Below are positions 1 through 9,923 of a DNA stretch of 37,647 bases, piece by piece (the stretch's first letter is position 1; each line of letters begins with the position of its first letter). Both the position numbers and the translations under genes were made by a program. The notes beneath the pieces were generated by a model, which did no database searches, had not been told where the DNA came from, and was given only the letters and a program-made list of their open reading frames with translations. This DNA is from Hyphomicrobiales bacterium (GTDB lineage Bacteria; Pseudomonadota; Alphaproteobacteria; Rhizobiales; Xanthobacteraceae). The stretch spans positions 1-37,647 of the forward strand of contig JAHFPN010000010.1 of the NCBI GenBank assembly GCA_023269635.1. The letters run 5' to 3'.

Positions 1-1130
1 CCCGCCACCGACTTGAACACGAGACCCTTCGCGCTCGGATCGGGCAGGCCGCCGGTGATGAGCAGGCGCAGATTTTTCCTGGCGCCGATGATCTTGATCG
101 CTTCCTCGCTTGCCGCGGGCGCGATGATGACTTCCGTGAAGATTTCGACCATCGCGCGCGCCGCCTCGGCATCGAGCGCGCGATTGGTCGCGATGATGCC
201 GCCGAAGGCGGAAACCGGGTCGCAGGCGAGCGCCTTCCGGTAGGCGTCGAGCAAGGAGGCTCCCTCGGCGACGCCGCAGGGGTTCGCATGCTTGACGATG
301 ACGACCGCGGCGGTGCGCGAAGGCTCGAACTCGGCGACACACTCGTAGGCCGCGTCGGTGTCGTTGATGTTGTTGTAGGAAAGCTCCTTGCCCTGCACCT
401 GGCGGGCGGTGGCGACGCCGAAGCGCGGCTCGGGTGCGGAATAGAACGCCGCCTGCTGATGCGGGTTCTCGCCGTAGCGCAGCTTCTCCACGAGCTTGCC
501 GCCGAAGGCGCGCCAGGCCGGCGCGCTTTCGCCCGTCTCGCGCGCGAGCCAATTCGCGATCGCGGCGTCATAGGCGGCGGTGCGGGCATAGGCTTTCGCG
601 GCAAGACGGCGGCGAAGGCTGAGCGTAGTGCCGCCGTGCTGCTCGATTTCCTGCAACACGGCCGCATAGTCGGCGGGATCGACGATCACGGCGACGTCGT
701 CGTGGTTCTTGGCCGCCGCGCGCACCAGCGCCGGCCCGCCGATGTCGATGTTCTCGACGCGCTCGGAAAACGGCGTGTCTTTCGCGAGCGTGGCTTCGAA
801 CGGATAGAGATTCACCACCACGAGATCGATGGCTAGAATCGCGTGTTCGCGCATCGAGGCCTGATGGGCCTTGTTGTCGCGGATGCCGAGGATGCCGCCG
901 TGCACCTTCGGGTGCAGCGTCTTCACCCGGCCGTCCATCATCTCAGGCGAGCCGGTGAGCTCGGAAACCTCGCGCGCTTTCAGGCCCGCGTCGGTCAACG
1001 CTTTGCGCGTGCCGCCGGTCGAAACCAGCTCGACCCCGCGGTTTGCGAGCGCGCGGGCGAATTCGGCTAGACCGGTCTTGTCGGAGACGGAAAGCAGCGC
1101 GCGGGCGACGGGGCGGACGCGTTCGGGCAT
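1..1130 (-). CDS. purH: PurH, bifunctional AICAR formyltransferase / IMP cyclohydrolase (3' end cut by window edge)
   Basis: Catalyses the last two steps of de novo IMP synthesis: formylation of AICAR, then ring closure, in the cytoplasm. About 376 residues are present; the family is usually about 530, so roughly the last 150 lie beyond base 1. The N-terminal cyclohydrolase (MGS-like) domain shows [13 protein letters not shown] and [11 protein letters not shown] (about residues 14-81). The transformylase part shows [15 protein letters not shown] and the KHANPCG segment carrying the Lys-His active-site pair. The ATG at 1130 gives an N-terminus that runs straight into the MGS-like fold; an in-frame ATG at 1160 would add 10 residues. 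It is the last gene seen of a minus-strand run rsmB - heparinase-like - purH, 72 bases after the preceding stop. Confidence 0.96.
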   Translation of the reverse strand, partial: MPERVRPVARALLSVSDKTGLAEFARALANRGVELVSTGGTRKALTDAGLKAREVSELTGSPEMMDGRVKTLHPKVHGGILGIRDNKAHQASMREHAILAIDLVVVNLYPFEATLAKDTPFSERVENIDIGGPALVRAAAKNHDDVAVIVDPADYAAVLQEIEQHGGTTLSLRRRLAAKAYARTAAYDAAIANWLARETGESAPAWRAFGGKLVEKLRYGENPHQQAAFYSAPEPRFGVATARQVQGKELSYNNINDTDAAYECVAEFEPSRTAAVVIVKHANPCGVAEGASLLDAYRKALACDPVSAFGGIIATNRALDAEAARAMVEIFTEVIIAPAASEEAIKIIGARKNLRLLITGGLPDPSAKGLVFKSVA

Positions 1131-1202
1131 CGGCCTGCTCGGGAGATTGCGCGCCGCCATAGCACGGCGCGGGGATTGAGGGAAACGGTGCCCGGTCAGC
1201 CT

Positions 1203-2960
1203 CTACAGCGGCAGCTCGGGCTCCGGCAGGTCGCTCCTGCGCTCGCCGGACCCGGGCGACTCGGCGCGGATCAGGGTCCACACCACCCGCGGCACGCGGT
1301 GCGCGCGGCCGGGGACCACGATCTGGTCGGTGCGGCGCGGACCGTCGATCGCGGACAAGAACACGCTCTCTTCGAGATCGACCTGCAACGCCGAGGTGGT
1401 GAACAGCCAGCTCTGATGGTTGGGCAAGAGCAGCAGCACGCTCCTGCCGTCGGCGCGGCGGCTGGCTTTCACGCTCGGGTGCAGGTGGAAGCGGATGGCA
1501 TAGAGATCCGGCACCCCGGCCGGGATCTCCTCGCCGTCCGCGGAGACGAAGACATCCTCGCCGTCGAGGCGGCTGCCGTCATTGGCGAGCCGCCAGGAAC
1601 GCTGGTGCAAGATGCCGAAGCGCTCGGCATAGCCGTCGTGGGTGGCGCGGCAGAGCTGTGCGCCGTCGCGCTCGGTGCGCACCACCTTGAGCTCGGTCGG
1701 GCCGGAGATGATCGGCGTGCCGAGGAAGCGCTGGAACGCCTCGCCCACCAGGAAGCGGCACGAGGAGGTGTCGTTGAAGGTCGCGGTCGAATGCGCGGCG
1801 GTGGCGCGCGCGGCCTGCCGCCAGGCGTCGCGGTTGGTGATCGGCATGCCGCAATTCACGATCAGGCGATTCTTGCCGGCCGAGAATTCGAACGAGAGGC
1901 AGCCGGCGTGCGCCTCGTAGCTCAAGGTGAAAGGCGGCGGCGGGCCGGCGTCGGCGATGACCACGCTCGGGCCGGCCTCGAGCCGCTGGTAGCCCGAATG
2001 CGCGGCGTTGGCGACTGGCGCGCCGCGGGCGTCGTCATAGGCGAGCACGGTGGCGAGCAAATCGGCCGGCGTCGCGCCCATGCCGTTGAAATGCGCGAAC
2101 GCGCCGTCGCCGTGACGGAAGAAGCGGAGCATCGGCATGATGCGGTCGATGGCGTTCTGCAGCGCCGGCGGCGGCGGGTGGTTGCGCGCCTCGAACGCCT
2201 GCCGCAGTGGCAGGAGATCGAGCAGGATCTCGATCAACACGCCCGGGTTGCGGCCGATGTGGCCGCCGTCGGGCAGAATCTGGCGGTCGAGCTCGTCGGC
2301 GAGCCGGCGGATGGCGGAACGCAGGAGCCGCGTCTGATCGGCGATGCAAAGACCCCCGAAGGCCAGCGCGACGGCCGCGAGCAGGCGCGGATAGCCGTCG
2401 CGCGTCTCCAGCACGGTGCGGCGCAGGTAGCGCACCTGGCGGGTGAGGCTCCTCAGGAACGCGCGATAGAAAGCGTGGTCGGCGTCCTGCAGGATCAGCG
2501 GCGATTGGCTGATCCAGGACACGATACGGCGGGCGACGATCTCCGGCTCCCAGCCGAGCGGATGGGAATTTCCCTGCAGCGTGATCCAGTCGTCGACCAG
2601 CGAGCGGGCGTTCTGGCGTGCGATCGAGGTGGCGGCGGCGCGCAAATGCCGGAGCCAGGCGAAGCCCAGAAGCGCCTCCGCCCATTCGCGCGAGGGCGGC
2701 GTCACTTCGAAGGGCGAGCGCCCTTCCGCGGAGACCACCTTGCCCGCGAAGGCGAAGCGGCCGGCGTAGATCTCGCTCGCCAGCGTCGGATCGCCGGTGC
2801 GCAGCTCCTGCGGCGCGATCAGCAAACGCTCGGGCACTTGCAGCGCCAGGCGCCAGCGATAGAGCGGATTGGCGGTCAGGCGGCTGACGAACCGCCGCCA
2901 GCGCTGGCCGGCCACGAACATCGCAAGCCGCGTGCGTTCCGCCATTGCCTCACCGGCCAT
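1203..2960 (-). CDS. Heparinase II/III-like family protein
   Basis: This 585-residue protein resembles the heparinase II/III family, polysaccharide lyases that cleave acidic glycans. The substrate here is unknown. The N-terminal half (about residues 30-320) is alpha-helical and rich in Arg, Leu and Trp, as in the alpha/alpha toroid of the family. The C-terminal half (about 340-570) holds the beta-rich Heparinase_II_III domain, with the typical AHSTATFND stretch and repeated short strands ending near LFTTSALQVDLEES. I see no signal peptide, so secretion is not evident. An in-frame ATG at 2945 is a possible alternative start with a closer GAGG. It lies between rsmB and purH, an arrangement I recall as common in Hyphomicrobiales. 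A role in cell-surface glycan turnover is inference from the family. Confidence 0.85.
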   Translation of the reverse strand: MAGEAMAERTRLAMFVAGQRWRRFVSRLTANPLYRWRLALQVPERLLIAPQELRTGDPTLASEIYAGRFAFAGKVVSAEGRSPFEVTPPSREWAEALLGFAWLRHLRAAATSIARQNARSLVDDWITLQGNSHPLGWEPEIVARRIVSWISQSPLILQDADHAFYRAFLRSLTRQVRYLRRTVLETRDGYPRLLAAVALAFGGLCIADQTRLLRSAIRRLADELDRQILPDGGHIGRNPGVLIEILLDLLPLRQAFEARNHPPPPALQNAIDRIMPMLRFFRHGDGAFAHFNGMGATPADLLATVLAYDDARGAPVANAAHSGYQRLEAGPSVVIADAGPPPPFTLSYEAHAGCLSFEFSAGKNRLIVNCGMPITNRDAWRQAARATAAHSTATFNDTSSCRFLVGEAFQRFLGTPIISGPTELKVVRTERDGAQLCRATHDGYAERFGILHQRSWRLANDGSRLDGEDVFVSADGEEIPAGVPDLYAIRFHLHPSVKASRRADGRSVLLLLPNHQSWLFTTSALQVDLEESVFLSAIDGPRRTDQIVVPGRAHRVPRVVWTLIRAESPGSGERRSDLPEPELPL

Positions 2961-3049
2961 TGGCTCGATCCCGCGATCCGGTGCGACTGGCCCGCGCCCG
3001 GCCCACCACCATAGCGAAGCCGACTAGAGCGGCCAATTGCGGCGCAAGT

Positions 3050-4348
3050 TTACCGCCGGCGGAGCCGCGCGGCATAGAAGCCGTCGCAGCCGGAAAGGCG
3101 CGGCTGGGGCGCCGGCAAATGGCAGGGAAGCGTGCGCAAATCGCCCGCGGCGTTGACGAAATCGTTAACGCCGCCGACCTCCGCGGGCCGAATCGGCACC
3201 CGCTCGAAATCGAGTCGACGGGCGAAGAGCGAGTCGATCTGCGCCTCGTTCTCCTCGGGCTCGAGCGAGCAGGTGGCATAGACGAGGAGACCCCCAGGCC
3301 TCACGAGCTCCGTGGCACGGTCGAGGAGCCGCGCTTGCACCGCGGCAAGCGCGATGACGTCCTCGAGGCGACGCAGCCAGGGAATGTCCGGATGGCGGCG
3401 GATCGTGCCGGTCGCGGTGCAAGGTGCATCGAATAGCACGGCGTCGAACGGCTCCGCGTGCCATTCGGCGACGTCGGCCGCGACCAGTTCGGCCGCGAGC
3501 TTGAGGCGCGAAAGATTTTCGGCCAGGCGCTTGAGGCGCGCCGGCGAGCGATCGATCGCGGTCACGCGCGCGCCGGCGGCGGCGAGCTGGGCGGTCTTGC
3601 CGCCGGGCGCGGCGCAAAGATCGGCGACGCGCAAGCCGTTCACCTCGCCGAGGAGCCGCGCCGGCAGGCTCGCGGCGGCGTCCTGCACCCACCAGGCGCC
3701 TTCGGCGTAGCCGGGCAGCGCCGTCACCGGGCCATGCGCCTCGACGCGCAACGAGCCGGTCGGAAGCAGGCGGCCGCCGAGACGCGCGGCCCAGGATTCG
3801 GCGTCGGCCTTGACCGAGAGATCGAGCGCGGGCTCGACGCGGTGCGCGGCGGCGATGGCGCGCGCGGTCGCGGCGCCATAGGCGCGCGTCCAGCGCTCGT
3901 AGAGCCATGCCGGCGTGTCGAGCGCGGGGTCCAAGCCTTCGAGCGCCGTGCGGCCTTCGCGCACCATCCGGCGCAGCACGGCGTTGACGAGTCCGGCATA
4001 GCGGCCGCCGCTCTCGGCGCGCGCAAGCCGCACCGAGAGATCGACGGCGGCATGGTCCGGAACCTCGAGAAAGAGAATCTGCGCCGCGCCTACGATCAGC
4101 GCCGCCTCGATGCGCGGCGTGTTCTCGGGCAAGCCCCGCTCGAGGAAGCGGCCGAGCAGCGCGCGAATGGTGCCGAGGCGGCGGAGCGCGGTGGCGACAA
4201 CCATGCGCAAGAGCGCCCGGTCGCGCTCGGCGAGCGCCTTGAGGTCGGGAAGGGTGGAGTGATCGAGGGCTTCGTCGAGCGGGCGCCGCCGGTGCAGCAC
4301 TTGGATCAGCACCTCCGCCGCGAGGCGGCGGGCGGTGACGCCCGGCAC
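3050..4348 (-). CDS. rsmB: RsmB/NOP family rRNA (cytosine-5) methyltransferase
   Basis: Predicted SAM-dependent m5C methyltransferase acting on 16S rRNA. The N-terminal part (about residues 1-140) is a NusB-like helical RNA-binding domain beginning ARRLAAEVLIQVL. The C-terminal Rossmann domain shows VADLCAAPGGKTAQL (SAM binding), VTAIDRSPARLKRL, the FDAPCTATGT motif and YATCSLEPEENE; the two cysteines are the release and catalytic residues. The frame stays open to 4420, but the first 24 residues would be encoded by a palindromic intergenic repeat (4361-4400) and look unlike protein. I therefore place the start at a GTG (4348), preceded by GAGAAGAAGG and giving VPGVTARRLAAEVL. That makes 432 residues, a normal length. 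The heparinase-like gene follows 89 bases downstream. The choice of start is inference. Confidence 0.92.
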   Translation of the reverse strand: MPGVTARRLAAEVLIQVLHRRRPLDEALDHSTLPDLKALAERDRALLRMVVATALRRLGTIRALLGRFLERGLPENTPRIEAALIVGAAQILFLEVPDHAAVDLSVRLARAESGGRYAGLVNAVLRRMVREGRTALEGLDPALDTPAWLYERWTRAYGAATARAIAAAHRVEPALDLSVKADAESWAARLGGRLLPTGSLRVEAHGPVTALPGYAEGAWWVQDAAASLPARLLGEVNGLRVADLCAAPGGKTAQLAAAGARVTAIDRSPARLKRLAENLSRLKLAAELVAADVAEWHAEPFDAVLFDAPCTATGTIRRHPDIPWLRRLEDVIALAAVQARLLDRATELVRPGGLLVYATCSLEPEENEAQIDSLFARRLDFERVPIRPAEVGGVNDFVNAAGDLRTLPCHLPAPQPRLSGCDGFYAARLRRR

Positions 4349-4360
4349 GTCGCCTTCTTC

Positions 4361-4400
4361 TCCCTCTCCCCGTTTGCGGGGAGCGGGTCGGGGTGAGGGG
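4361..4400. repeat. GC-rich palindromic intergenic repeat, copy 1
   Basis: The element contains a perfect 7-bp stem CTCCCCG / CGGGGAG (4366-4372 and 4377-4383) with a TTTG loop, followed by GGGTCGGGGTGAGGGG. It resembles the copy at 4799-4863. The sequence type (CTCCCC, GC-rich loop, GGGGAG, GGGTGAGGGG) is common between genes in Bradyrhizobium-like genomes, from memory. It sits at the 5' edge of rsmB. Confidence 0.7.
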
Positions 4401-4557
4401 CGGTCGGAAGTCGATTTCAAAAGCGCTTGCCCTCATCACCGGCCGCAATGTTCCCGGCGGAAAACATGGAGTGAGCCGGGGACTTCCGCAAGCAGGCGGT
4501 TCGGGACTAGGCTGGAGCCGCTGGGGCGCCGATTGCCAGCCATATCGCGAGGCGCCG

Positions 4558-4785
4558 ATGAACGAACGCAAAGCATCGAGCAAGCCGCCAGGGCCTGAGG
4601 GTTCGCCCGAGGCCAAGCGCAAGCTTTCGCCCGCCGCCGAGCGGGCGCTGAAGGAGGCGGAAGCGCGCCGCGCCGCGCTCGACGCGCGCACGGCCGATCG
4701 CCCGAAGGAGCATGGCGGGCCCAAGGGCCCGGAGCCCGTGCGCTACAGCGACTGGGAGAAGAAGGGGATCGCGTCGGATTTCTGA
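4558..4785 (+). CDS. DUF1674 / SDHAF4-like succinate dehydrogenase assembly factor
   Basis: A 75-residue protein with the DUF1674 signature at its extreme C-terminus: GPEPVRYSDWEKKGIASDF, ending at the stop. In mitochondria the homologue SDHAF4 (Sdh8) binds the flavinylated SdhA subunit and protects it before complex II assembly. A similar role in this bacterium is inferred from the family. The first 50 residues are charged, Lys/Ala-rich and probably disordered. The start is the ATG at 4558 with an upstream GCGAGG; the frame is open further upstream but would run through the repeat region. It is divergent from rsmB and converges on the L,D-transpeptidase gene, with no sdh genes in the window. 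Confidence 0.85.
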   Translation: MNERKASSKPPGPEGSPEAKRKLSPAAERALKEAEARRAALDARTADRPKEHGGPKGPEPVRYSDWEKKGIASDF

Positions 4786-4798
4786 CCCGTCCCTTTCC

Positions 4799-4863
4799 CT
4801 TCCCCGCTTGCGCGGGAGGTTCTCATTTTCCCTCCCCCGCTTGCGGGGGAGGGTAGGGTGGGG
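4799..4863. repeat. GC-rich palindromic repeat, copy 2, between convergent genes
   Basis: Two half elements lie in tandem. The first is CCCCGCTTGCGCGGG (4802-4816). The second is a perfect 11-bp stem CCCTCCCCCGC / GCGGGGGAGGG (4830-4840 and 4843-4853) with a TT loop, followed by TAGGGTGGGGG. It fills the gap between the SDHAF4-like gene and the 3' end of the L,D-transpeptidase gene, ending one base before the latter's stop codon. It could act as a terminator in either direction. On the minus strand the stem is followed only by AAAATG, so intrinsic termination is uncertain. Confidence 0.75.
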
Positions 4864-4864
4864 G

Positions 4865-5365
4865 TTAGCGCACGACCACGACCGGCGTGCCCACGCGCAC
4901 GCGGCCGTAGAGATCGAGAATGTCCGCGTTGAACATGCGGATGCAGCCGTAGGAAACGAACCCGCCGATCGAGCCCGGCGTATTGGTGCCGTGGATCGCG
5001 TATTCGCCGCCGGAGAGCGTGAGCGCGGCGACGCCCATGGGGTTCTTCAGGCTGCCGCCCGGGATCACCTCGGGCAGGCCCGGCTTGTCGCGCCGGATTT
5101 CGGCCGGCGGCGACCAGGCCGGATGCAGATACTTGCCGTCGACATAGGCGGTGCCGGTCCATTGCCGCCCCTGGCGGCCGACGCCGACCGGATAGCGCAG
5201 CGCGGTGCCGTTGCCGAGCACGTAATAGAGCTTCCGCTCGGCGGTCTTCACCACGATCGTGCCTGGTGCATAGCCGTTGAAGGCGACGATCTCGCGCGCA
5301 TTCGCCGGCAAGGCGGCGACGAGCGTGCAGAACGCGAGTGCGATGACGGAGAGGAGACGGAGCAC
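4865..5365 (-). CDS. L,D-transpeptidase (YkuD domain), exported
   Basis: A 166-residue protein with a clear N-terminal signal peptide (MLRLLSVIALAFCTLVAAL, cleavage near PANA-RE). A YkuD catalytic domain spans about residues 35-165. The active-site region reads HGTNTPGSIGGFVSYGC and then IRM, so the His, Ser-x-Gly-Cys and Arg of the family are in place, with Tyr where many members have His before the Gly-Cys. Such enzymes form 3-3 peptidoglycan cross-links or attach proteins to peptidoglycan in the periplasm; which of these applies cannot be told. The start is a GTG, because the only upstream in-frame ATG is followed directly by a stop. A hairpin terminator separates it from acs upstream, so it probably has its own promoter. 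Confidence 0.9.
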   Translation of the reverse strand: MLRLLSVIALAFCTLVAALPANAREIVAFNGYAPGTIVVKTAERKLYYVLGNGTALRYPVGVGRQGRQWTGTAYVDGKYLHPAWSPPAEIRRDKPGLPEVIPGGSLKNPMGVAALTLSGGEYAIHGTNTPGSIGGFVSYGCIRMFNADILDLYGRVRVGTPVVVVR

Positions 5366-5458
5366 GGCGGGACTCTGGGAAACTCGATACTTACATCCTA
5401 GCGGCGGCGCGCGCGGCGCGCAGAGGATTCCGGAAAAAGCGTGAACGGCAAAAATGCG

Positions 5459-5487
5459 AAAGGGCGCGGGAAAATCCCGTGCCCTTT
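5459..5487 (-). terminator. Rho-independent terminator after acs
   Basis: A 12-bp inverted repeat (5459-5470 and 5476-5487) with one G-T pair and a 5-base loop. On the minus strand it reads AAAGGGCACGGG, loop, CCCGCGCCCTTT and is followed by CGCATTTTT. It starts 16 bases past the acs stop codon, in the correct orientation to end acs transcription before the L,D-transpeptidase gene. Confidence 0.75.
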
Positions 5488-5503
5488 ACCATGTCGCCGA
5501 ACT

Positions 5504-7450
<1,947 letters not shown>

Positions 7451-7504
7451 TCAATCCTCCCTCACGCACTCCGGTGGCCGGCTTGGCGCCGGCTCTTCTG
7501 CCTA

Positions 7505-7533
7505 GCTTAGGCAAGAGCGCCTCGGAGCGACAA
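7505..7533 (-). promoter_or_regulatory. Possible acs promoter
   Basis: On the minus strand, TTGTCG (7533-7528) and CTAAGC (7510-7505) are separated by 17 bases, about 55 bases before the acs start codon. A GCCGGC hairpin (7477-7493) lies in the would-be leader. This is by eye only; the -10 match is weak. Confidence 0.35.
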
Positions 7534-7591
7534 GGCGAGCCCCGTTCAGACTTTAGGTGAGCACGGCGTGGCCGCGCGGCGTGCGGGCGGC

Positions 7592-7990
7592 TTACTTCCC
7601 GAACGCGCCGACGATGGCTCCCATGATCACCAGGCTGCCGAGCCAGCCGCCGGCGTCGATCATGGTGAGCTCGATCGGGCGCTTCTGGAAAACGTAGTTG
7701 ATCGCGGTCACCGGCAGCGCGAAGCCGAGCCAGATCATCGCACCGGAAATGACGCCGGCGCGGATCGTGACCTGGCCGACATAGCCCATGATCGCGGCGA
7801 GCATCGAGGCGGCGAGCAGGTAACCGACGATCAGGAAGATCCAGGCGAGCGGCGGCGGTCCGGCCTTGAAGTCGGATTTCTTCAGGCCGACCGCCGCGGC
7901 CCATTGCTTCATCAGGAGCCAGTAATAGCCCCAGCAGAACGCGATCGCGACCACCGCCGCGACCAGCACCGCAAGATAATTGACCTTCAT
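7592..7990 (-). CDS. DUF1761 family membrane protein, copy A
   Basis: A 132-residue integral membrane protein with about four transmembrane helices (near residues 5-25, 49-70, 78-100 and 112-130). It resembles the DUF1761 family: MKVNYLAVLVAAVVAIAFCW at the start, a central SGAMIWLGFALPVTAINYVF segment, and IDAGGWLGSLVIMGAIVGAF at the end. No biochemical function is established for the family as far as I know. The ATG at 7990 follows a strong GGGAGGGG. A paralogue lies 65 bases upstream in the same orientation (8056-8487), pointing to tandem duplication. Likely inner-membrane location. Confidence 0.85.
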   Translation of the reverse strand: MKVNYLAVLVAAVVAIAFCWGYYWLLMKQWAAAVGLKKSDFKAGPPPLAWIFLIVGYLLAASMLAAIMGYVGQVTIRAGVISGAMIWLGFALPVTAINYVFQKRPIELTMIDAGGWLGSLVIMGAIVGAFGK

Positions 7991-8055
7991 TTGCCCCTCC
8001 CGAGCTTCCCCGAAGGCCGCATGCTAGCCGTTCGGGCGACCTTCGTCAGCGGGCG

Positions 8056-8487
8056 CTAGGCACCGAAAGCGCCGATCACGATCCCCATGAGCAGAAGCAC
8101 GGCCAGCCAATGGCCGGCATCGATTACCGTCAGCATCGGCGTGCGGCCGGCAAAGGCGTTGTTCACCGCCATGGTCGCGAGCACGAAGCCGAACCAGACG
8201 ATCCCGGCGGAGATCAGGCCGTTCCTGATCGTGACCGGCCCGACGTGCGCCATGGTGCCGGCGAGCACCGCGGCCATGACCAGCTCGGCGACGAAGGAGA
8301 GCACGAACGGCAGGTAGAACGCGGGCCGGCCGCGCCGCGTCTTCATGTCTTCGGCGAATTGCGCCCGGCTCTTGCCCTGGGCGGCGAGCCAGGGGCCGGC
8401 GAGCAGGTGGTACCAGATCGCGCCGAGCAGCCAGACTCCGATCGCGGCCACCAGCACCGCCCAGTAGTTCACGCCGGCAAAAGCCAT
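8056..8487 (-). CDS. DUF1761 family membrane protein, copy B
   Basis: A 143-residue membrane protein paralogous to the neighbour at 7592-7990. It shares the NYWAVLVAAIGVWLLGAIWY start, a GLISAGIVWFGFVLATMAVN helix and the IDAGHWLAVLLLMGIVIGAF terminus. Four transmembrane helices are predicted by eye, with a basic loop (KSRAQFAEDMKTRRGR, about residues 39-54) between the first two. The two copies have diverged considerably, so the duplication is not recent. The function is unknown. The EVE-domain gene ends 27 bases upstream, so it may be co-transcribed with the tsaD - gpsA - EVE string. Confidence 0.85.
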   Translation of the reverse strand: MAFAGVNYWAVLVAAIGVWLLGAIWYHLLAGPWLAAQGKSRAQFAEDMKTRRGRPAFYLPFVLSFVAELVMAAVLAGTMAHVGPVTIRNGLISAGIVWFGFVLATMAVNNAFAGRTPMLTVIDAGHWLAVLLLMGIVIGAFGA

Positions 8488-8514
8488 GGTCCGTTCCCGG
8501 TCATCGCCGTGCCG

Positions 8515-8934
8515 TCAGCCTTTCAGCCCAGCGAGCGTCGCGATGACGCGCCATTCCTCCGCGGTCACCGGCTGCACCGACAGGCGCGTGTTGTTCACGA
8601 GCACCATGTGCTTGAGCCGCGGCTGGCCGCGGCATTGTACGAGCGTCACCGGCCGCGGCAGCGCCTCCGCCGCCTTCACGTCCACGAGCCCGAACTTGCC
8701 GGTCTGCTCGCTTGGATCAGGGCGGAACTCGGCGATCACTTCGACCACGCCCATGATCCGCTTCTCCTCGCCGGTGTGGAAGAAGAAGGCGCGCTCGCCC
8801 TTCTTCATCTTCATCAAATTCTGCTTGGCCTGATGGTTGCGCACGCCCTCCCAGGCCGCGCCCTTGGCGCCGGCATTCACCTGATCGTCCCAGGACCAGG
8901 TCGAGGGCTCGCTCTTGATCAGCCAATAGGCCAT
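8515..8934 (-). CDS. EVE domain-containing protein
   Basis: A 139-residue single-domain protein of the EVE (PUA-like) fold related to human THYN1. Diagnostic stretches are the start [17 protein letters not shown], then WEGVRNHQAKQNLMKMKKGE, AFFFHTGEEKRIMGVVEV, and FGLVDVKAAEALPRPVTL. EVE domains are thought to bind modified nucleotides in DNA or RNA; no target can be named here. Its ATG overlaps the gpsA stop (TGATG), so translation is probably coupled to gpsA. Its neighbourhood with tsaD, a tRNA modification gene, may be meaningful or may only reflect operon history. Confidence 0.93.
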   Translation of the reverse strand: MAYWLIKSEPSTWSWDDQVNAGAKGAAWEGVRNHQAKQNLMKMKKGERAFFFHTGEEKRIMGVVEVIAEFRPDPSEQTGKFGLVDVKAAEALPRPVTLVQCRGQPRLKHMVLVNNTRLSVQPVTAEEWRVIATLAGLKG

Positions 8935-9923
8935 CAGGCCTCCGCCTTGAGCGGGCGGGTGAGGAGCCGGGCCGCGATTTCGTCGACGCTGAGCCGGCCC
9001 GCGAGCACGGCGTCCACGGCTTCCGCCACCGGCATGTCGACGCCCTTCTTGCGCGCGAGCTCGACCAGCACCGGCGCGGTGAAGGCGCCTTCAGCGAGCG
9101 CGCTGACGTTCGGCGCGATGTTCTCGCCGCGGCCGATGGCGAGCCCGAGCGCGAAGTTGCGCGACTGCGGCGTCGAGCAGGTGAGAATGAGGTCGCCGAG
9201 GCCCGAGAGTCCCATCAGGGTCTCCGGCCTCGCGCCGTAGGCGCGGCCGAAGCGGGCAAGCTCGGCGAAGCCGCGGGTGATCAGCGCGGCCTGCGCGCTG
9301 GCGCCGAGTTCGCGCCCGGCGACGATCCCGGCGGCGATCGCAAGCACGTTCTTGGCGGCGCCGCCGATCTCGGCGCCGCGCACGTCGGTCGAGTGATAGA
9401 GCCGGAAGGTCGGCGAGCTCAGTGCTTCGGCGAGCGCCGCGGCGAGCGCCTCGTCGCGGGCCGCGAGCGTCACCGCTGCGGGCAGCCCCTTGGCCACGTC
9501 GCTCGCGAAGCTCGGTCCCGAGAGGATCGCGGTGCGCGCGCGCGGAACGAGATCGGCGATGATCTCGGTCACGAAATTTCCGGTGCCGCGCTCGATGCCC
9601 TTGGCGCAGGCGACGAGCGGCAGGTTGGGCGCGACGTGCGGGGCGAGCGCGCTGACCAGCGCGCGGAAATCCTGCGTCGGCACTGCGAGCAAAAGTGCGT
9701 CCTGTGCCGCGGCTTCGGAAAGCGATGCGGCCACGGCGACCGACCGTTCGACCGCGATGCCCGGGAGCCGGGTCGAATTGGTGCGGCTGTTGTTGATCTC
9801 GGCGAGCACGCCGGCGTCGCTGTCGTAGAGCGCGACCGCGCGGCCGCCGCGGGCCGTGGCATTGGCGAGCGCGGTGCCCCAGGCGCCGGCGCCCAAAATC
9901 CCGATCCGCTGAAACGCGCTCAT
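8934..9923 (-). CDS. gpsA: NAD(P)H-dependent glycerol-3-phosphate dehydrogenase
   Basis: Reduces dihydroxyacetone phosphate to sn-glycerol 3-phosphate, the backbone precursor of phospholipids. The product has 329 residues, normal for GpsA. The N-terminal Rossmann motif [11 protein letters not shown] lies at about residues 10-20. Other signatures are [30 protein letters not shown], the catalytic lysine region [15 protein letters not shown], and [12 protein letters not shown]. The start [13 protein letters not shown] at 9923 overlaps the tsaD stop by 4 bases (ATGA). The frame is open far upstream, but that part lies antiparallel to tsaD's own frame and lacks homology. It is coupled to tsaD upstream and to the EVE gene downstream. 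Confidence 0.97.
   Translation of the reverse strand: MSAFQRIGILGAGAWGTALANATARGGRAVALYDSDAGVLAEINNSRTNSTRLPGIAVERSVAVAASLSEAAAQDALLLAVPTQDFRALVSALAPHVAPNLPLVACAKGIERGTGNFVTEIIADLVPRARTAILSGPSFASDVAKGLPAAVTLAARDEALAAALAEALSSPTFRLYHSTDVRGAEIGGAAKNVLAIAAGIVAGRELGASAQAALITRGFAELARFGRAYGARPETLMGLSGLGDLILTCSTPQSRNFALGLAIGRGENIAPNVSALAEGAFTAPVLVELARKKGVDMPVAEAVDAVLAGRLSVDEIAARLLTRPLKAEA

Noticed and set aside
288-836. Long plus-strand open frame opposite purH
   Set aside because: Codon-bias shadow; the minus strand encodes a clear PurH with all motifs.
1176-3014. 612-codon plus-strand open frame opposite the heparinase-like gene
   Set aside because: His/Arg/Gly-rich composition without motifs, typical of an antisense frame in GC-rich DNA.
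8515-8934. EVE protein as part of a defence or restriction system
   Set aside because: No methylase, nuclease or other defence gene is adjacent; the neighbours are housekeeping genes.
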